Shown piece by piece: positions 57,117 to 64,000 of a DNA stretch of 64,000 nt. The number at the start of each line of letters is the position of its first letter. Position 1 is the first letter of the stretch. The notes beneath the pieces are model-generated. The model ran no database searches, was not told where the DNA came from, and worked only from the letters and a program-made list of their open reading frames with translations. A program made the translations under genes and the position numbers. Source of the DNA: Arenimonas sp. SCN 70-307 (GTDB lineage Bacteria; Pseudomonadota; Gammaproteobacteria; Xanthomonadales; Xanthomonadaceae); contig NZ_MEDO01000007.1 of assembly GCF_001724815.1 (NCBI RefSeq), positions 1-64,000 on the forward strand, written 5' to 3'.

Positions 57117-57485
57117 TCAGGAGGCCGCGGAGTCCTCGGGCGGCTGGTCGCCGACGGTCCAGAGGCGTTCGAGGGCGTAGAACTCGCGCACGCGCGGCAG
57201 CATGACGTGGACGATGACGTCGCCCAGGTCCACCAGCACCCACTCGGCCTCGCGCTCGCCTTCCACGCCCAGGGGCATCACGCCGCACTTCTTGGCGAAC
57301 TTCACCACCTCGTCGGCCACCGACTTCACGTGCCGCGTGGACGTGCCCGAGGCGACCACCAGGAAATCGGCGATCGAGGTGCGGCCGCGCACGTCGATCT
57401 CGACGGCGTCCTTGGCCTTCATTTCCTCGAGCGCGGCGTGGACCTGCTTGAGCAGCGCCTCCGGCGACGGCGCCGGGTCGGGCAT
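57117..57485 (-). CDS. rsfS: Ribosomal silencing factor RsfS
   Basis: A 122-residue protein that binds L14 and blocks subunit joining during starvation. Core: KAKDAVEIDVRGRTSIADFLVVASGTSTRHVKSVADEVV and GEREAEWVLVDLGDVIVHVMLPRVREFYALERLW. ATG 57485 selected. Forty-nine bases lie between it and nadD. Confidence 0.97.
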   Translation of the reverse strand: MPDPAPSPEALLKQVHAALEEMKAKDAVEIDVRGRTSIADFLVVASGTSTRHVKSVADEVVKFAKKCGVMPLGVEGEREAEWVLVDLGDVIVHVMLPRVREFYALERLWTVGDQPPEDSAAS

Positions 57486-57534
57486 CTGGGTCTTGATGAC
57501 GTGGGCTTGGCTGGTCAACGGGCGGCTCGGCGAT

Positions 57535-58209
57535 TCAGGAGGGGGGTCGATTATACGCCCCGGGCGACCGGCCCGCCCGGTACAGGCCACGGCGGGCGAT
57601 TTCGGCGGCCACCGCGGGCGCCAGCCAGTCGCCGGTGTACTCGCCTGCCGCCAGCCGCCGGCGCAGTTCGGTGGCCGAGGCCGGGTGCTCCGCCAACTGC
57701 AGCCGGAACATCTGCCCGGCCGGGGTCTCGCCCAGCTCGCCGGGCGCCGTGGCCCAGTGCCCGCCGAAGGCTTCGGCCAGGCCGGGCGGCAGTGCGCGGC
57801 CGGCATGCCCCGGGCGCACGGCCACGATGAAATGGGCCAGCCCGGGCAGCGCCGTCCACTCGCGCCAGGACGTCAGGCCGTGGAAGGCGTCGTCGCCCAC
57901 CAGCCAGGCCAGGGGCGCCTCCGGGCCGAGTTCGGCCCGCAGCTCGCGCAGAGTGTCGACGGTCCAGGACGGCCCGGCGCGGCGCAGCTCGCGGGTGTCC
58001 ACGGCCAGGCCGTGCTCTCCGTCGAGCGCCAGGGCCAGCAGCGCGGCGCGCTGGTCGGCGCTGGCGCCGGGCGCCGGGCGGTGCGGCGGGTCGGCCGCCG
58101 GCAGCAGGCTGACCGTGGCATCGAAGGTGTCGCGGGCCGCGCGCGCCACGGCCAGGTGGCCGGCGTGCACCGGGTCGAAGGTGCCGCCGTACAGGATGCG
58201 CAGGCTCAC
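57535..58209 (-). CDS. nadD: Nicotinate-nucleotide adenylyltransferase
   Basis: A 224-residue NAD-synthesis enzyme forming nicotinic acid adenine dinucleotide. The nucleotidyltransferase motif GGTFDPVHAGHLAVARAA is at the N-terminus; RAGPSWTVDTLRELR and LAWLVGDDAFHGLTSWREW follow, and the late SATELRRRLAAGE replaces ISSTxIR. GTG 58209 overlaps the holA stop as GTGA. Confidence 0.96.
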   Translation of the reverse strand: MSLRILYGGTFDPVHAGHLAVARAARDTFDATVSLLPAADPPHRPAPGASADQRAALLALALDGEHGLAVDTRELRRAGPSWTVDTLRELRAELGPEAPLAWLVGDDAFHGLTSWREWTALPGLAHFIVAVRPGHAGRALPPGLAEAFGGHWATAPGELGETPAGQMFRLQLAEHPASATELRRRLAAGEYTGDWLAPAVAAEIARRGLYRAGRSPGAYNRPPS

Positions 58210-59237
58210 GAGGCCAGCAGGCGGCGGGCGCGACCGTCGGCGATGGCCACCAGCAGGCGCTCGAGCTGCAGCCACGGGTCGCCGTCGCCGCGGCCCTTGG
58301 CGCTGCGGTCGATGCGGCCGCATTCGCCGGCGAAGGCCTCCCAGCGCGCCGGCGGATGCCGCTCGGCGGCGCGGCGATAAGTGGCCTGCTTGCTTTCCCA
58401 GACGCGGGCCTCGCGCATGGCGGCCATCAGGCGGCCGTCTTCGGCGGCGCGGGAGAGCGCGCACAGGGCCAGCACTTCCCTGGCCACCATCGGCATCAGC
58501 CCGGCCACCTGCTCGCCTTCGGCGCGCAGCGCGGCCAGCATGCGCACGGCGCGCGCCGACTCGCCGGCGAGGGCGGCATCGACCAGCGCGAACACGTCGA
58601 AGCGCGACGAGTCGGCCACCAGCTGCTCCATCTGCGCCAGGTCGATGGCCTCGCCGCGGCCACCGGCCAGCAGCGCGAGCTTGTCCACTTCCTGGGCCGC
58701 GGCCAGCAGGTTGCCCTCGACGCGGTCGGCCAGGCGGCGCACCGCGTCGGGCGTGGCCAGCAGGCCGCGGCTGCGCAGGCGGCGCTGCAGCCAGTCGCCC
58801 AGTTCATGCGCCTTGAGCGGATACACCGGCAGCATGTGCCCGGCCCTGGCGATCGCCTCGCTCCACTTGCCGGCGTGGTTGCGGCTCCAGTCCTGGCAGG
58901 TGATGAGCAGCACGGTGTCGGGCGGCGGGTTGTCGCAGTACTCACGGAGCGCCTCGCTGCCGTCCTTGCCGGGCTTGCCGCTGGGCAGGCGCAGGTCGAA
59001 CAGGCGGCGGCTGGCGAACAGGCTCATCGAGGCCAGGCCGCGCGACAGCGAGTTCCAGTCGAAGCCGGATTCGGCGTCGTACACTTCGCGCTCGCCATAA
59101 CCCTCGTCGCGGGCGCGGGCGCGCACGGCGTCGGCGGCTTCCTGCACCAGCAGCGGTTCGCTGCCGGCGATGAGATAAACAGGCCGCAGCGGCTCGGCAG
59201 CCAGCTGGCGTTCGAACTGGGCCTGGCGCAGCTCCAT
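58206..59237 (-). CDS. holA: DNA polymerase III delta subunit
   Basis: A 343-residue clamp-loader wrench subunit. Family segments: PVYLIAGSEPLLVQEAADAVRARA, LASMSLFASRRLFDLRLPSGKPGKDG, LLITCQDWSRNHAGKWSEAI, and EGNLLAAAQEVDKLALL. The start overlaps the lptE stop as TGATG. It supports the replicase whose catalytic subunit dnaE is in the same window. Confidence 0.96.
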   Translation of the reverse strand: MELRQAQFERQLAAEPLRPVYLIAGSEPLLVQEAADAVRARARDEGYGEREVYDAESGFDWNSLSRGLASMSLFASRRLFDLRLPSGKPGKDGSEALREYCDNPPPDTVLLITCQDWSRNHAGKWSEAIARAGHMLPVYPLKAHELGDWLQRRLRSRGLLATPDAVRRLADRVEGNLLAAAQEVDKLALLAGGRGEAIDLAQMEQLVADSSRFDVFALVDAALAGESARAVRMLAALRAEGEQVAGLMPMVAREVLALCALSRAAEDGRLMAAMREARVWESKQATYRRAAERHPPARWEAFAGECGRIDRSAKGRGDGDPWLQLERLLVAIADGRARRLLAS

Positions 59238-59728
59238 CAGTCGGCGCGCAGCGCCGCGTCGAGGCGGCGCACGACGGCGCCGACCATTTCCCGGCGCAGT
59301 TCGTCGCGCAGCAGGCGCTCCTCGGCGGGCGAGCCGATCGAGCCGGTGGCGTCGTAGGTGTATTCGCGGTTGAGCTCGACCCGCTGGCGCGGCACGCGCA
59401 CGCTGCCGTCGGCGCCGACCAGTTCGAACTCCACCGAATAGCTGGTCTGGTACTCCCGCACGCCGGCGCCGCGGTCGAAGGTGAGCGGGCGGTTGGACAA
59501 CTGCTCGGCCAGCACCTTCAGCGTGGCCGAGGGCTGTCCGGCCACGGCCGGCTGCGCGCCGGCGCGGTCGAGCGCGGTGGCCAGGTCGCGGGCCAGCGGG
59601 CTGTAGGGATCACCGGCGCTGACCGCCACCGGGCCCAGTTCAGTGGCCAGGGCCAGCGAGGCGCGCGGCTTGAAACCGCAGCCGGCGGCCAGCAGCGACA
59701 GGCAAAGCACGATCAGCAAGTTGCGCAT
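59237..59728 (-). CDS. lptE: LPS-assembly lipoprotein LptE
   Basis: A 163-residue lipoprotein with lipobox LLAAGC (Cys17) and a GFKPR start after the Cys, characteristic of LptE. It plugs LptD and delivers LPS to the outer surface. The conserved EYQTSYSVEFELVG and REYTYDATGSIGSPAEERLLRDELRREMVGAVVRRL region is present. Four bases after leuS, the constant leuS-lptE-holA order. Confidence 0.95.
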   Translation of the reverse strand: MRNLLIVLCLSLLAAGCGFKPRASLALATELGPVAVSAGDPYSPLARDLATALDRAGAQPAVAGQPSATLKVLAEQLSNRPLTFDRGAGVREYQTSYSVEFELVGADGSVRVPRQRVELNREYTYDATGSIGSPAEERLLRDELRREMVGAVVRRLDAALRAD

Positions 59729-59732
59729 GGGC

Positions 59733-62369
<2,637 letters not shown>

Positions 62370-62455
62370 TTACTGGCATCCAGCGTAGCAAATCCGAGGG
62401 CTTTCTGGCCCGCCCCGGCTGTGGTTTGATGCGCCCTCACCCTCGGAGACCGACG

Positions 62456-63742
62456 ATGCGACCCTCCCCGCTGATGCTGGCCCTTGCGCTCGCCCTGCCC
62501 GCCCCGGCCTTGGCCGACACCCTGGCGCTGCAGTGCGGCCGGCTGTTCGACCCCGCCAGCGGCCGCAACCTGCCCGAGCGCACCGTCTTGGTGGCCGACG
62601 GCAAGGTCAGCGAGGTCCGCACGGGCCACGCCGCCGTCGCCGGTGCCACCGTGGTCGACCTCAAGGGCCACACCTGCAGCCCGGGCTGGATCGACCTGCA
62701 CGTGCACCTGCGCGGCGAATCGAGCCCGCAGTCCTACTCCGAAGGCTTCCGCCTCAACCCCGAGTTCACCGTGCTGCGCTCGACCGCCTACGCCCGCCGC
62801 ACCCTGCATGCCGGCTTCACCACCGTGCGCGACCTGGGCGGCGAGACCACCCTGGCCCTGCGCGACGCCATCAACCAGGGCTGGATCGAAGGCCCGCGCA
62901 TCTTCGCGGCCGGCAAGTCCATCGCCACCACCGGCGGCCATGCCGACCCCACCAACGGCCTCAACCACCAGCTCTCCGACGCGCTGGGCGTGCCCGGCCC
63001 GGCCGAGGGCGTGGTCAACAGCCCCGAGGAAGCACGCCAGGCGGTGCGCCAGCGCTACAAGGACGGCTCGGACGTGATCAAGATCACCGCCACCGGCGGC
63101 GTGCTCAGCTACGCCCGCAGTGGCGACGGCCCGCAGTTCACCGTCGACGAGGTGGCCGCCATCGTGCAGACCGCGCGCGACTACGGTTATTCGGTGGCCG
63201 CGCACGCGCACGGCAAGGAAGGCATGCTGCGCGCCATCATCGGCGGCGTGGACAGCATCGAGCACGGCACCTACATGGACGACGAGGTGTTCGCGCAGAT
63301 GAAGAAGCACGGCACCTGGTACGTGCCCACCGTCTCGGCCGGCCGCTTCGTGGCCGAGAAGTCCAAGGTCGACGGTTATTACCCCGAGGTCGTGCGGCCC
63401 AAGGCGGCGCGCATCGGCCCGCAGATCCAGGACACGCTGGCGCGCGCCTGGAAGGCCGGCGTCAAGATCGCCTTCGGCACCGACGCCGGCGTCAGCCTGC
63501 ACGGCGACAACGCCGACGAGTTCATCTTCATGGTCGAGGCCGGCATGCCGCCGGCCGAGGCCCTGCGCGCCGCCACCATCCACGCCGCCACCGTGCTGCG
63601 CCGAGACGACCTGGGCCGCGTGGCCCCGGGCCTGCCGGCCGACATCATCGCCATGCCCGGCGACCCGCTGGCCGACATCACCGTGGTGCGCAAGGTGGAT
63701 TTCGTCATGAAGGACGGCAAGGTGGCGCGCCGGCCGGAGTAA
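62456..63742 (+). CDS. Exported metal-dependent amidohydrolase (Xaa-Pro dipeptidase-like)
   Basis: A 428-residue amidohydrolase-superfamily enzyme with a signal peptide ([20 protein letters not shown]). The metal ligands are visible: His-x-His in [13 protein letters not shown], the likely carbamylated Lys in [12 protein letters not shown], His in [11 protein letters not shown] and [10 protein letters not shown], and Asp in FGTDAGVS. The exported form resembles prolidase-type amidohydrolases that cleave Xaa-Pro or related dipeptides. The exact substrate is unknown. ATG 62456 is preferred over an ATG ten codons upstream because it begins the signal peptide. Divergent from leuS. Confidence 0.92.
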   Translation: MRPSPLMLALALALPAPALADTLALQCGRLFDPASGRNLPERTVLVADGKVSEVRTGHAAVAGATVVDLKGHTCSPGWIDLHVHLRGESSPQSYSEGFRLNPEFTVLRSTAYARRTLHAGFTTVRDLGGETTLALRDAINQGWIEGPRIFAAGKSIATTGGHADPTNGLNHQLSDALGVPGPAEGVVNSPEEARQAVRQRYKDGSDVIKITATGGVLSYARSGDGPQFTVDEVAAIVQTARDYGYSVAAHAHGKEGMLRAIIGGVDSIEHGTYMDDEVFAQMKKHGTWYVPTVSAGRFVAEKSKVDGYYPEVVRPKAARIGPQIQDTLARAWKAGVKIAFGTDAGVSLHGDNADEFIFMVEAGMPPAEALRAATIHAATVLRRDDLGRVAPGLPADIIAMPGDPLADITVVRKVDFVMKDGKVARRPE

Positions 63743-63842
63743 ACCCCGCCGCCGCGGCATGACCGTGGTTGGGCAACCCATGGCAGGGGCGGCGGGGCGC
63801 GACGGTGGTCACACTGGCGCCATCGCCCCCGTCTGTGCCGCC

Positions 63843-64000
<158 letters not shown>

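Overview
The window is chromosomal DNA of a GC-rich gammaproteobacterium. The order of housekeeping genes (map-glnD-dapD facing rpsB-tsf-pyrH-frr, then the uppS to accA envelope block, and leuS-lptE-holA-nadD-rsfS-rlmH) and the style of the integron point to Xanthomonadales/Lysobacteraceae. The genus cannot be named from the sequence alone.

Region 1 (1 to about 7.73 kb) is a sedentary chromosomal integron: a single-orientation array of small genes of clearly lower GC. Each gene is followed by a near-identical 56 or 60 bp attC site with GCCTAAC and GTTAGGC outer boxes. No integrase is in the window; from the orientation it should lie to the left of base 1. Most cassettes encode small exported or membrane proteins of unknown function. 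Two of them (4310-4771 and 5387-5845) are diverged copies of one secreted family. The attC sites decay towards the right (distal) end.

Region 2 (7.7 to 18.05 kb) is accessory or lineage-specific. A DUF2007 gene and the guanidinium exporter gene gdx are separated by 2.5 kb carrying four genes for exported or membrane proteins. That segment is flanked by a perfect 57 bp direct repeat. The right-hand repeat holds the first hairpin of a complete two-hairpin guanidine-II (mini-ykkC) riboswitch in front of gdx. The left-hand repeat is an orphan half switch overlapping the end of the DUF2007 gene. After gdx come a cold-shock/DUF1294 fusion, small membrane and periplasmic proteins, DUF3817 and DUF924 genes, two lipoprotein genes, a penicillin-acylase family enzyme and an orphan gene.

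Region 3 (18.1 to 47.1 kb) is core genome. On the minus strand lie map-glnD-dapD-yffB-dapE (protein maturation, nitrogen sensing, lysine/peptidoglycan precursor synthesis). On the plus strand lie rpsB-tsf, pyrH, frr-uppS-cdsA-dxr-rseP-bamA-lpxD-fabZ-lpxA-lpxB-rnhB, two tandem paralogues of unknown function, dnaE, accA, tilS, xseB and ispA. These join translation, nucleotide, isoprenoid, phospholipid, lipid A, outer-membrane assembly and replication functions, with many stop/start overlaps. A perfect 36 bp inverted repeat sits between dnaE and accA.

Region 4 (47.2 to 64 kb) holds tldE (pmbA), divergent darP (yjgA), and a minus-strand run of about 13 kb: leuS-lptE-holA-nadD-rsfS-rlmH-maf-rng-yhdP-tldD. 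In E. coli these genes form two separate clusters. The window ends with an exported amidohydrolase and the first codons of an ABC-transporter ATPase. No tRNA, rRNA, CRISPR array or transposase gene was seen, and no gene-free stretch exceeds 300 bases.
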